Source: an uncultured Megasphaera sp. (GTDB taxonomy: Bacteria > Bacillota > Negativicutes > Veillonellales > Megasphaeraceae). Taken from it: 64,000 nucleotides of DNA. This document shows positions 5,663 through 14,015 of the stretch, piece by piece. A model generated the notes under the pieces. The model worked only from the letters and a program-made list of their open reading frames with translations. It ran no database searches and was not told the origin of the DNA. Within the stretch, counting starts at the first letter, position 1; the number at the start of each line of letters is the position of its first letter. The stretch spans positions 62,001 to 126,000 of the forward strand of contig CAKPYN010000001.1 of the NCBI GenBank assembly GCA_934202965.1, given 5' to 3'. The position numbers and the translations under genes are program-made.

Positions 5663-6094
5663 TTAATTCGAGTCTTCCGTCGTATCCGGTTCGTCTTTGG
5701 TCGTAAAACCGATGATGCGACGTGGTGTTTTCGGGTCGTCGTGCCGGGGAACGGCGACGAGCAGCAAGTTTAGCTGGGAAATATGCTGTACCAGTTCGAC
5801 AGAAGAACCATCAGATAGTTCTCCATAAAATACAATTAAATTGGGATCCCAATAGCCAATGTCTTGAATGCTGAACGTAATGTCACCGGCAGAAACTAAA
5901 CGGCCGCCGGCCTGAAGCGTATCCGGCAGCTCAGCTTCAAAGTTATTAATTAAAGCAACAATTCGCTGATACATATCCGATGCCATATACGATGATTCCA
6001 TCTCTTCCGACGTTTCATCTGTCGGTACAGCTGGCTGAATGACCATCATTTTTTTCATTTCATCTGTAGTTGTATGAGTAGTATGCTTCATCAT
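5663..6094 (-). CDS. DUF6173 family protein
   Basis: 143 aa; ATG at 6094-6092 is preceded by AAGGAGGA on the minus strand. After a Thr/Met-rich N-terminus (~35 residues, probably disordered), the core ARLINNF-like segment is followed by GGRLVSAGDITFSIQDIGYW, DPNLIVFYGELSDGSSVELV, QHISQLNLLLVAVPRHDDP and PRRIIGF. This matches from memory the DUF6173 family (GxxL..F....f.v.dvGYWNP.LI.F.G...G..v.LiQHvSQ...LLvAvpr). The biochemical role is unknown. Its 3' end abuts the heptamer array. It may belong to the mobile region or to the host backbone. Confidence 0.7.
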   Translation of the reverse strand: MMKHTTHTTTDEMKKMMVIQPAVPTDETSEEMESSYMASDMYQRIVALINNFEAELPDTLQAGGRLVSAGDITFSIQDIGYWDPNLIVFYGELSDGSSVELVQHISQLNLLLVAVPRHDDPKTPRRIIGFTTKDEPDTTEDSN

Positions 6095-6246
6095 GTCTTC
6101 CTCCTTGTGATCATGTACTTTTATATACTGAATTCATCATGCTGGTGGGTATTTCCTTCTTTTTTATACTATGAATATAAAAATATCTTTTTTGCTGTTT
6201 TCAATGTCCGCAACACACCTTGATACCATTCGAATTATGATATAAG

Positions 6247-6275
6247 TTGCATTATGATATGATATATACTATAAT
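6247..6275 (+). promoter_or_regulatory. thiC promoter
   Basis: TTGCAT (6247-6252), 17-base spacer, TATAAT (6270-6275), about 20 bases before the TPP riboswitch. The rest of the gap 6095-6246 between the DUF6173 gene and this promoter is AT-rich and shows no gene. Confidence 0.75.
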
Positions 6276-6293
6276 AAACATAAAGAGAATATA

Positions 6294-6385
6294 AAGCTGG
6301 GGGCGCTGTATGGCTGAGATAGTGTTTGGATTGGCACTGGTCCCTTTTTTACCTGATTCGGATAATGCCGACGGAGGGAAGCTGA
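6294..6385 (+). ncRNA. TPP riboswitch (THI element)
   Basis: Contains the conserved cores GGGGGCGCTG, GGCTGAGATA and ACCTGATTCGGATAATGCC followed by GACGGAGGGAAGCT, i.e. the P2-P3 and P4-P5 signatures of the thiamin pyrophosphate aptamer. AGCT at both ends can form P1. It lies between a good promoter and thiC, and feeds the terminator at 6396-6424, so thiamin pyrophosphate should switch off thiC by premature termination. Confidence 0.93.
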
Positions 6386-6395
6386 CGTGTAATAG

Positions 6396-6424
6396 AAGCT
6401 TGCCTGCGAAGGTGAGCTTTTTTT
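6396..6424 (+). terminator. Riboswitch-controlled terminator upstream of thiC
   Basis: AAGCTTGCCT (6396-6405), GCGA tetraloop, AGGTGAGCTT (6410-6419) with two G-U pairs, then a T run. The expression platform of the TPP riboswitch. Confidence 0.8.
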
Positions 6425-6472
6425 ATGTTCTTTTTTACGATGAGTTGTTTTTTTGGTTAGGAGGATATTTTC

Positions 6473-7774
6473 ATGAATTACACAACGCAAATGGATGCTG
6501 CCCGTAAAGGGATTGTTACGCCACAGATGAAAATTGTAGCAGAAAAAGAAAAAATGCCAATGGAAAAATTGTTGAAATTAGTTGGCGAAGGCAAAATTGC
6601 GATTCCGGCAAATAAGCTGCATACCAGCTTGTCTCCGGAAGCTGTCGGTCAAGACTGCCGTACGAAGATTAATGTCAATCTTGGCGTTTCTCCGGAACAT
6701 AATAATCATGAAGAAGAATTGGAAAAAGTACAGAATGCTATCAACATGAAAGCCGAAGCCATTATGGATTTGAGTAACTTCGGTAAAACACGGGAATTTC
6801 GTCGTAAACTCGTAGGTATGTCTACGGCTATGATTGGGACTGTTCCGATGTACGACGCTGTTGGCATGCTTGATAAAGATTTAAAAGATATTACGGCAGA
6901 TGAATTTTTCTCTGTTGTCGAACAGCACGCAGAAGATGGCGTAGATTTCATGACGATTCATTGCGGTATGAATCGTAAAACGGCAGAACGTATCAAACGC
7001 AATCCCCGTTTGACGAATGTCGTATCCCGTGGCGGTTCCTTATTGTTTGCCTGGATGGAAATGAACAATCAAGAAAATCCGTTCTATGAACAGTACGACC
7101 GTTTATTAGATATTTGTGAAAAATATGATGTAACATTGAGCCTTGGCGATGCATGCCGTCCTGGCTGTACACATGATTCGACAGACGCTGCACAGATTGA
7201 AGAATTGATCACCCTTGGTGAATTGACAAAACGGGCTTGGGAACATAATGTACAGGTTATGATTGAAGGCCCGGGTCATATGGTTCTTACTGAAATCGCT
7301 GCTAATATGAAAATTGAAAAACGTCTTTGCCACGGCGCACCGTTCTATGTATTAGGACCATTGGTTACCGATATTGCACCGGGTTATGACCATATTACGA
7401 GTGCCATTGGCGGGGCTATTGCTGGTTCTTGCGGTGCTGATTTCCTTTGCTATGTTACACCGGCAGAACATCTTCGCCTTCCCGATGTAAATGATGTAAA
7501 AGAAGGTATTATTGCAGCCCGCATTGCGGCTCATGCTGCTGACCTTGCTAAAGGAATTCCGGGAGCCCAGGAATGGGATGACGCTATGAGTAAAGCCCGT
7601 GTTGACGTTGATTTTGATAAGATGATTTCTTTATCGATTGATCCGGAAAAAGCACGTCGCTATTATGAATCAAGCAAACCGGAATGTGAAGGAACTTGTA
7701 CGATGTGCGGCAAAATGTGCCCAGCTCGTACGATGAAAAAAATCTTGGCTGGCGAAGACGTATCGATTCGCTAA
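6473..7774 (+). CDS. thiC: Phosphomethylpyrimidine synthase ThiC
   Basis: 433 aa, about the usual length for the anaerobe form. Radical-SAM-like enzyme converting aminoimidazole ribotide to hydroxymethylpyrimidine phosphate in thiamin synthesis. Visible signatures: [63 protein letters not shown], and the C-terminal cluster [15 protein letters not shown], whose three Cys bind the [4Fe-4S] centre. Start ATG 6473 has TAGGAGG at 6458-6464. Under a TPP riboswitch and alone in its transcription unit, with a terminator after it, so the rest of the pathway must be elsewhere. Confidence 0.95.
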   Translation: MNYTTQMDAARKGIVTPQMKIVAEKEKMPMEKLLKLVGEGKIAIPANKLHTSLSPEAVGQDCRTKINVNLGVSPEHNNHEEELEKVQNAINMKAEAIMDLSNFGKTREFRRKLVGMSTAMIGTVPMYDAVGMLDKDLKDITADEFFSVVEQHAEDGVDFMTIHCGMNRKTAERIKRNPRLTNVVSRGGSLLFAWMEMNNQENPFYEQYDRLLDICEKYDVTLSLGDACRPGCTHDSTDAAQIEELITLGELTKRAWEHNVQVMIEGPGHMVLTEIAANMKIEKRLCHGAPFYVLGPLVTDIAPGYDHITSAIGGAIAGSCGADFLCYVTPAEHLRLPDVNDVKEGIIAARIAAHAADLAKGIPGAQEWDDAMSKARVDVDFDKMISLSIDPEKARRYYESSKPECEGTCTMCGKMCPARTMKKILAGEDVSIR

Positions 7775-7792
7775 TATAATACGCTGATTATG

Positions 7793-7826
7793 AAACTGCC
7801 GTATGTCGTTATGCGGCAGTTTTGTT
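7793..7826 (+). terminator. thiC terminator
   Basis: AAACTGCCGTAT (7793-7804) and ATGCGGCAGTTT (7811-7822), one G-U pair, then T-rich sequence. Confidence 0.8.
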
Positions 7827-7853
7827 GTATCAAGTTATTACCCGATATTTACG

Positions 7854-7908
7854 GCAATAAAAAAGATTGTTCTCCTATATAAGGTGGAGAACAATCTTTT
7901 TTTATTGC
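7854..7908. terminator. Bidirectional terminator between thiC and prfC
   Basis: GCAATAAAAAAGATTGTTCT followed by CC (7854-7875) pairs with GGAGAACAATC...ATTGC (7886-7908). T-rich on both strands, so it can serve both convergent genes. Confidence 0.8.
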
Positions 7909-7915
7909 TTAGCCG

Positions 7916-9529
7916 TTAATCTTCATCTGTATCATCAAGGGCTAATTCATCCGGAGTCGTACAGAAGGTAAAGTCTGGATTTCGTTCGACAATCCAGTTC
8001 GTTTGCCATTCATTGGCGATCAAAAGGACAACTCGTTGTTTATGATCTTTGACGATCATAGCGCTGTCGATATTTTTCAATTCTTTATAGTCATGCCCAT
8101 TGCTTTGAATCCAGCGGGCAACCGTATAGGGCAGATTATTGATTTCCAGATCGACACCGTATTCGTGTTTCAGACGGTATTCCAGTACTTCAAACTGCAG
8201 TTGGCCGACGGCGCCAACAATATAACTTTCCATAGAGCCAAGGTTTTCATAAATTTGTACAGCACCTTCTTGGGCAAGCTGTGTCATGCCTTTGAGGAAC
8301 TGTTTGCGTTTCATGGAGTCTTTGGCACGAATTCTAGCAAATAATTCGGGTGGGAATGTAGGGAAATCCTTGAAAGTTACTTTTTTCTTTCCGGAAAACA
8401 GGGTATCGCCAACACCCATCGTACCGTTATCAAATACGCCGATAATATCACCCGGATACGCATCTTCAACAATTGTACGTTCTGTTGCTAAAAATTGCTG
8501 CGGCTGCATAAGGCGAAGTGTTTTACCCGATTGCCGATGTGTAACGGTCATTCCTTTTTCAAACTTGCCGGAACAGATACGCATGAATACGACGCGGTCA
8601 TGGTGCTGCGGATTCATATTGGCCTGAATTTTGAAGACAAACGACGTAAATTGATCGGACGTTGGTTCGATAACACCTTCCAGACTGTGACGTGGCTGTG
8701 GTTTAGGTGCCATGCGCAGGAATTCTTCCAAGAACGGTTTTACACCAAAATTAGTCATTGCCGAGCCGAAAAACATAGGTGTTAATTCACCGCGCTTAAC
8801 TTTTTCCATATCAAATTCGTCGCCAGCCATATCCAATAGTTCAATATCATCAATCAAAGATTGATGAACGTCTTCGTCTAGCAGTTCTTTAAACGCCGGA
8901 TCATCGGCAGAGCCTTTGGTGGATGCCAGTTTTCGCTGCCCATGAGATGTATCTTTTTCAAATAGCTCAATAGATGCAGCTGTACGGTCATAAATACCTT
9001 GATAATTGCCATTTATGCCGATAGGCCAGTTCATAGGGTACGCATGAATGCCCAAGACATGTTCGATTTCATCCATTAAATCAAATGGATTACGGCCAAA
9101 ATGGTCGATTTTATTAACAAACGTGAAAATAGGAATGCCTCTGTCTTTACAAACTTTAAATAATTTTTTCGTCTGCGCTTCGACACCTTTGGCAACATCA
9201 ATCAACATAACGGCACTGTCTGCTGCCATCAGCGTGCGGTATGTATCTTCACTGAAGTCCTGATGGCCCGGTGTATCTAAGATATTAATGTGATGGCCCT
9301 CGTAATCAAATTGAAGAACGGAGCTTGTTACGGAAATACCACGTTGCTTTTCAATTTCCATCCAGTCTGAAACAGCGTGTTTGGCCGTTTTTCTGGCTTT
9401 TACAGAACCAGCCAAATGAATAGCGCCGCCGTATAATAATAGTTTTTCTGTTAATGTCGTTTTACCAGCATCTGGATGGGAAATGATGGCAAAGGTGCGA
9501 CGATTATTTACTTCATCAACTAAAGACAT
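7916..9529 (-). CDS. prfC: Peptide chain release factor 3
   Basis: 537 aa from ATG 9529-9527 (GAGGTGG just before it); the frame also allows an ATG four codons upstream, which lies in that ribosome-binding site. RF3 is the GTPase that recycles RF1/RF2 from the ribosome. Seen: G1 SHPDAGKTT (residues ~17-25), switch region QRGISVTSSVLQFDYEG, G3 DTPGHQDFSEDTY, G4 NKIDHFGRNPFDLMDEIE. The C-terminal half shows LQFEVLEYRLKHEYGVDLEI, typical for RF3. Length agrees with the family (~530). It stands alone and converges with thiC. Confidence 0.93.
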   Translation of the reverse strand: MSLVDEVNNRRTFAIISHPDAGKTTLTEKLLLYGGAIHLAGSVKARKTAKHAVSDWMEIEKQRGISVTSSVLQFDYEGHHINILDTPGHQDFSEDTYRTLMAADSAVMLIDVAKGVEAQTKKLFKVCKDRGIPIFTFVNKIDHFGRNPFDLMDEIEHVLGIHAYPMNWPIGINGNYQGIYDRTAASIELFEKDTSHGQRKLASTKGSADDPAFKELLDEDVHQSLIDDIELLDMAGDEFDMEKVKRGELTPMFFGSAMTNFGVKPFLEEFLRMAPKPQPRHSLEGVIEPTSDQFTSFVFKIQANMNPQHHDRVVFMRICSGKFEKGMTVTHRQSGKTLRLMQPQQFLATERTIVEDAYPGDIIGVFDNGTMGVGDTLFSGKKKVTFKDFPTFPPELFARIRAKDSMKRKQFLKGMTQLAQEGAVQIYENLGSMESYIVGAVGQLQFEVLEYRLKHEYGVDLEINNLPYTVARWIQSNGHDYKELKNIDSAMIVKDHKQRVVLLIANEWQTNWIVERNPDFTFCTTPDELALDDTDED

Positions 9530-9754
9530 ATTCCACCTCATTTATATTCAAACCTAATACATACAAGTATTAATTATATAAGGTTTTATAGCGTCATGCA
9601 AGAGAGTGAACCTAAAATAATGGTACGAAAAAATAATTCAAATGATAGTAAGAATCTTTTGTATAAGCGAATTTTCAGAAAGCTATAAGAAAAATTATGT
9701 TTAGATGGATTTATGCATAAAAAATAAGTTGCCAAGATTAAAAATTTAAAAAGG

Positions 9755-9805
9755 TTTACAATATTTGTAAAAAAACATGGAAAATAACCGAATATTGTGT
9801 ATAAT
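9755..9805 (+). promoter_or_regulatory. Candidate rrf2-gene promoter with inverted repeat
   Basis: The 408-base gap 9530-9937 holds an inverted repeat TTTACAA (9755-9761), TAT, TTGTAAA (9765-9771), and a TATAAT at 9800-9805 with a poor -35 (ATGGAA, 9777-9782). The repeat sits just upstream of the -35, a usual place for an operator, possibly for autoregulation by the Rrf2 protein. The rest of the gap is AT-rich and shows no convincing gene. Confidence 0.4.
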
Positions 9806-9937
9806 AGTAAATAGATAATATTACTGCAAAAACATAATATAGAAAGAAGGCGAGAAAACATTTTTGGGTATATTTAACCTTAATGTATTGGAGTTAGGGA
9901 GTATAGGGACAATAATTACAGTTAAAGGGGATTTATC

Positions 9938-10357
9938 GTGATTATTACAAGAGAAACAGACTATGCTATTCGTATTTTGCGTTCATTGTTGAATCTGCGA
10001 TTAAAAAATATTCGGGAAATCAGTGATGAACAAGTTATTCCGCGCCAATTTGCGTACAAAATATCTAAAAAGTTGGAACGTGCTGGTTACATTGAGATTA
10101 TTCGTGGCGCACAAGGCGGGTGTCGTCTAGTTAGTGATTTGCATGAAGTAACGTTGATGGATTTGATTCATGTGATGGATAGGGAAAACATGATGAGCAG
10201 CTGTTTAGACGAAGAATATGAATGCCCGTATCGGGAAAAGATGACAGATTGCAGCATCCATGTATCTCTGAAACATATACAGGATCATTTAGCTGCTTAC
10301 TTTTCTACGATTACATTGCATGATTTAATTTTTGGAATGCTTGGAAAAGAAAATTAA
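9938..10357 (+). CDS. Rrf2 family transcriptional regulator
   Basis: 139 aa from GTG 9938, AAAGGGG at 9924-9930. The N-terminal winged helix is typical of Rrf2: ITRETDYAIRILRSLLNL, then IPRQFAYKISKKLERAGYIE and IIRGAQGGCRLVSDL. Three Cys in SSCLDEEYECPYREKMTDCS sit in the loop region where Rrf2 sensors bind Fe-S clusters, though their spacing differs from IscR as I know it. It is monocistronic, followed by a terminator. Targets cannot be read from context; redox, iron or cysteine sensing are the usual themes of the family. Confidence 0.85.
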   Translation: MIITRETDYAIRILRSLLNLRLKNIREISDEQVIPRQFAYKISKKLERAGYIEIIRGAQGGCRLVSDLHEVTLMDLIHVMDRENMMSSCLDEEYECPYREKMTDCSIHVSLKHIQDHLAAYFSTITLHDLIFGMLGKEN

Positions 10358-10392
10358 TGACAATAAGAGGCTCGTAATATAATAGCCTGCTA

Positions 10393-10446
10393 AAAAAGAC
10401 TGTAACAAAATGGATTCAATATTTTCATTTTGTTACAGTCTTTTTG
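10393..10446 (+). terminator. Terminator after the Rrf2 gene
   Basis: AAAAGACTGTAACAAAATG (from 10393) and CATTTTGTTACAGTCTTTTT (10426-10445). A-rich/T-rich on both sides, so possibly bidirectional. The rest of the gap to 10631 shows no gene. Confidence 0.85.
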
Positions 10447-10631
10447 TTATACCGTTTTATGTGTATCTCTTGCAGTATGACCGTTCATTTTCTTCAAACT
10501 TAAAACAAAAAAATTTAAAGGACTACGATAGTGCATGATAGACAAAAGCATGATGATACATCTTCTTTGGGTAAAATAGAAAATTTTTTTATAAGCTATG
10601 GATACTGGATATCAGTTATCTTATCGTAAAC

Positions 10632-11891
10632 TCAATGGGATGACAATGTTTCTGCCAGCAAGGCGATATTTAATATGGCAACCAATATGCCGATACTGAT
10701 AAGAATACATTTCATGCGTAGTGTATTGGCATATTTTCCCATAACACGAGAAGAAGAAGTTAGGTAAATTAGTAATGCAATGGTAATTGGCAATTGAATG
10801 CTTAGTAACATTTGAGAATAGACTAGTCCCATAAAGGGATCGGGAATAAAAAGAATTGCTAATACGGCGATACCATATGCAAGTAATACACCGTGCCAGG
10901 AATGATAATCTTGAATGTTGTATGTTTCGCCAAACATGCCGGAAAAAATACTGCCGCTGGCAATCCCACAGGTAGCAGTAGAAGAAATGCCGGATACAAG
11001 CAGGGTAGCTGCAAATAATACGGCTGCTGTATCACCTAATAAAGGCCGCAGCATATCCGTTGCCTGTACCAAATCAGTAACGGCTGTTTGATGCGCAAAA
11101 AAGACAGCAGAAGCAATCAGTATCATGGCACTGTTGATGGCCCAACCGATACCCATAGAAAAAATGGTGTCAAGAAATTCAAAGTTAAGCTGCTTTTTTA
11201 TCGTTTTTTCATCGTGTTTCTGCCATTGCCGTGATTGAATGATTTCAGAATGAAGAAATAGATTATGCGGCATGACAACAGCACCCAGAACGCTCATAAT
11301 GACGATTAGGGAGCCATGGGGAACGGAAGGAAGAATCCATCCAGTCACGGCCTGTTCCCAGTTTATAGGAATCATGCTTAGTTCTACTAAAAAGGATAAG
11401 CTAATCATAGATACAAAAGCAATAATAATTTTTTCCGTTTTGTGATAGGAATTAGTACGCAGCAAGACGGCACAAAGTACGGCAGTGAAGGTAGAACCTA
11501 AAAATAATGGCATTCCAAAGAGAATTTGCAGCGCAATCGCACCGCCAAGAATTTCGGCTAACGCAGTCGCTGTGGAAGCAGCCATGGCAGAAGCCAAAAT
11601 AGGACGTGAAAGCCAGTGTGGAAGATACTGCGTCGCTGCTTCAGAAAGGCATAAGCCAGTGACAATCCCCAAATGAGCTGCATTATGCTGCAGAAAAATC
11701 AGCATAATCGTAGATAGTGTTACCATCCATAATAATACATTGCCGTATTCGGCACCGGCAGCTAAATTGGATGCCCAGTTTCCGGGATCAATAAAACCAA
11801 CAGTAATTAAAATTCCCGGCCCGATGTAGCGTAAAATTTCCCGAGCATGTATGCTGGCAGCGTGATTTTTCCCATACGATGATATATGCAA
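10632..11891 (-). CDS. Nramp family divalent metal transporter
   Basis: 419 aa, eleven or so membrane helices, inner membrane. The metal site is recognisable: helix 1 IDPGNWASNLAAGAEYG (DPGN) and helix 6 GAVVMPHNLFLHSEI (MPH with the metal-binding Met). This is expected to import Mn(II)/Fe(II) with protons. The first codon is TTG (11891-11889), with GAGGGGG about 8 bases upstream; no ATG lies nearby in frame. No accessory gene follows. MntH is the nearest named relative, but Trp after DPGN and the sequence of helix 1 differ enough that the substrate is left open. Confidence 0.85.
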   Translation of the reverse strand: MHISSYGKNHAASIHAREILRYIGPGILITVGFIDPGNWASNLAAGAEYGNVLLWMVTLSTIMLIFLQHNAAHLGIVTGLCLSEAATQYLPHWLSRPILASAMAASTATALAEILGGAIALQILFGMPLFLGSTFTAVLCAVLLRTNSYHKTEKIIIAFVSMISLSFLVELSMIPINWEQAVTGWILPSVPHGSLIVIMSVLGAVVMPHNLFLHSEIIQSRQWQKHDEKTIKKQLNFEFLDTIFSMGIGWAINSAMILIASAVFFAHQTAVTDLVQATDMLRPLLGDTAAVLFAATLLVSGISSTATCGIASGSIFSGMFGETYNIQDYHSWHGVLLAYGIAVLAILFIPDPFMGLVYSQMLLSIQLPITIALLIYLTSSSRVMGKYANTLRMKCILISIGILVAILNIALLAETLSSH

Positions 11892-12106
11892 TCGGATATC
11901 CCCCTCTCCTTGCTTTTTTTTGAAAACGTTTCTCTTTTACATAGTACCATGATGAATCGATAGATACAACCATTTTTTATATGGGATAAAAAATCATATG
12001 ATACGATACTGTAAAATAAGGAAACTACTCTAGTTATGGAATAGATAAAAACAGAAAGGATACCTTTATCTTGATTTGTATACAAGAAAATTGCATAGAG
12101 ATATGA

Positions 12107-12141
12107 AAAAAGCACTGCACAATAAACATGCAATGCTTTTA
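12107..12141 (-). terminator. Terminator after the DEAD-box gene
   Basis: AAAAAGCACTGCA (12107-12119) and TGCAATGCTTTT (12129-12140), one mismatch, T-rich on both strands. It lies in the gap 11892-12146, where the nramp promoter region also lies; a weak cre-like GAAAACGTTTC occurs near 11922-11932. Confidence 0.65.
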
Positions 12142-12146
12142 TAAAA

Positions 12147-13718
12147 TTAATCTTTGAAATATGGTTTAAAAACAGAACGATTGGGTTCTTTGCGTACTTT
12201 TTTTTCTGTCCGCCGATAGTCCGAATTTTGTCCATTTTCATTTCGATTTCTAGAATTAGGTGCAAAGTGACGACGTTTTCGGCGATTACCATCACGCTGG
12301 TCGCTATTGTTTTTATAGTCACGGCGTGGACGATGGTCTCCACGATTACGGTCATTACGGTGACCTTGGGAACGATGGGAATGGCGAACTCGCAACGGTG
12401 CTTCTTCGGTAATTTTGACAGGCGTCATATCCGGTTCTTTTGTAAGCAGTTTAATAGCAGCGGAAAGAAGGGCGACGGAATCAAAATGCGTGAGCAGTTC
12501 TTCGGCGTTAGCACGGTACGTTACAGCACTTTCATCTTCTGTAGCAGAAACAAGACGGCGGATAGCAGCTTGCTGTGCGCCTTCTAAGGCTTCGGAAAAT
12601 GTAGGGGCTTTGCGGCGGGCAATACGACGTTTGATAAGTCGTTCGATGGCACGTAAGTGTTCGATTTCACGCGGAATGACAAATGTCGTTGCTTCGCCGC
12701 TTTGACCAGCTCGGCCTGTACGACCCACGCGATGGACGTAACTTTCCGGATCTTGCGGCAAATCATAGTTAAAAACATGTGTAACGCCGCTGATATCCAA
12801 CCCACGAGCAGCCACATCCGTTGCTACGAGAATATCAATCGTCTTTTCGCGGAACTGGCGAATAACAGTATCACGTTTGGCTTGTGTTAAATCGCCGTGA
12901 ATGCCTTCTGCAGAGTATCCGCGTTTTTTTAATGCTTCTGATACTTCGTCAACACGACGTTTCGTGCGGACGAAAATAATAGCTAAATCCGGTTCCTGCA
13001 AATCAAGCAAACGACAGAGAATATCGAACTTTTGACGATCCGGTACTTCAATGTAGGATTGTTCAATCAAATCAATGGTTACTTCTTTTGCTTTCATGCG
13101 TACGATTTCAGGGTCATGGAGAAATGTTTCAGCCAGCTGCTGAATCGGCTTAGGCATGGTAGCCGAGAAGAGAAGCGTCTGACGTGTGTCTGGCGTAGCA
13201 GACATAATCAAATTAATATCTTCAATGAAGCCCATGTCGAGCATTTCATCTGCTTCATCTAATACAATAGTAGATAAATGACTAAGGCTGATGGTGCCTC
13301 GTTTCATATGATCAATCAGACGTCCTGGGGTAGCAACGACAATCTGCGGGCATTTACGCAGGCGGCGAAGCTGGCGTTCCATATCCTGACCGCCATAAAT
13401 AGGAATCGTCTGAATGGGTGTAAATTGTGCTAAATGATTTAATTCTTCTGCTACCTGCATCGCTAATTCACGAGTTGGTGAGAGGATAACAGCTTGAATA
13501 TCCTTCGTCGGTTCTGCAGCAAGAATTTTTTCTAATACAGGAATACCATAAGCCGCTGTTTTACCAGTACCGGTCTGTGCTTGGCCAATCATATCTTTAC
13601 CGGCCATCGCTACAGGGATGGCTCCGGCCTGGATGGGAGTAGGTTCTTCAAATCCCATTTCGTTAAGGGCTTGAATAATCACGTCACTAATATTTAAACT
13701 TTGAAATTTTTCTAACAT
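12147..13718 (-). CDS. DEAD-box ATP-dependent RNA helicase (DeaD/CshA type)
   Basis: 523 aa. All helicase motifs are present in order: Q-motif region GFEEPTPIQ, motif I AQTGTGKT, Ia PTRELAMQV, Ib TPGR, II DEADEML, III SAT, IV AIIFVRTKRR, V VATDVAARGLDI, VI YVHRVGRTGRAG. Past ~residue 350 there is a helical extension, then an Arg/Asn/His-rich basic tail (HRSQGHRNDRNRGDHRPRRD onward) that should bind RNA. Such proteins remodel rRNA and mRNA, often in the cold or in the degradosome. Start ATG 13718 has AAGGAGGA. An extended -10 (TGATATAAT, minus strand, 13746-13751) is a possible promoter. Confidence 0.92.
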   Translation of the reverse strand: MLEKFQSLNISDVIIQALNEMGFEEPTPIQAGAIPVAMAGKDMIGQAQTGTGKTAAYGIPVLEKILAAEPTKDIQAVILSPTRELAMQVAEELNHLAQFTPIQTIPIYGGQDMERQLRRLRKCPQIVVATPGRLIDHMKRGTISLSHLSTIVLDEADEMLDMGFIEDINLIMSATPDTRQTLLFSATMPKPIQQLAETFLHDPEIVRMKAKEVTIDLIEQSYIEVPDRQKFDILCRLLDLQEPDLAIIFVRTKRRVDEVSEALKKRGYSAEGIHGDLTQAKRDTVIRQFREKTIDILVATDVAARGLDISGVTHVFNYDLPQDPESYVHRVGRTGRAGQSGEATTFVIPREIEHLRAIERLIKRRIARRKAPTFSEALEGAQQAAIRRLVSATEDESAVTYRANAEELLTHFDSVALLSAAIKLLTKEPDMTPVKITEEAPLRVRHSHRSQGHRNDRNRGDHRPRRDYKNNSDQRDGNRRKRRHFAPNSRNRNENGQNSDYRRTEKKVRKEPNRSVFKPYFKD

Positions 13719-13934
13719 GGAATCCTCCTTTTGTATAACTTTTTTATTATATCATTGCCATAGGCAAAAAGATAGGGCAAACAGTGATTATAGAATACAA
13801 GAACCACATATTAGTTGGAGCAGTTCAATGCGTAAAGAGCATATGTTTAAAATAAAGATAGGTAAGGATGTGAAAGAGAACATACGCTTAGATTGTGTAA
13901 AAAATGAGATATATACTAAAACTAAAGCAAATAG

Positions 13935-13964
13935 TTGCAAAACAGGAGGTAATCACGGTATAAT
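13935..13964 (+). promoter_or_regulatory. Probable secA promoter
   Basis: TTGCAA (13935-13940), 18-base spacer, TATAAT (13959-13964), 52 bases before the secA start. The remaining gap from 13719 shows no gene. Confidence 0.6.
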
Positions 13965-14015
13965 GTATAATTGAAAATAAAATGACTAGAATATTGCAAT
14001 TGGAGGGTTCAATCG

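Noticed and set aside
9586..9861. Hydrophobic 91-aa minus-strand ORF between prfC and the Rrf2 gene
   Set aside because: AT-rich, full of Phe/Leu/Ile from A/T tracts, antisense to the promoter region, no ribosome-binding site.
11920..11934. Catabolite-responsive element upstream of the Nramp gene
   Set aside because: GAAAACGTTTC resembles the cre core, but the right half departs from the consensus; too weak to call.
11807..12355. 182-aa minus-strand ORF across the end of the DEAD-box gene
   Set aside because: Runs through a terminator and out-of-frame through real genes; composition is that of a shadow frame.
13717..13974. 85-aa plus-strand ORF before secA
   Set aside because: Covers the divergent promoters, no binding site, low-complexity composition.
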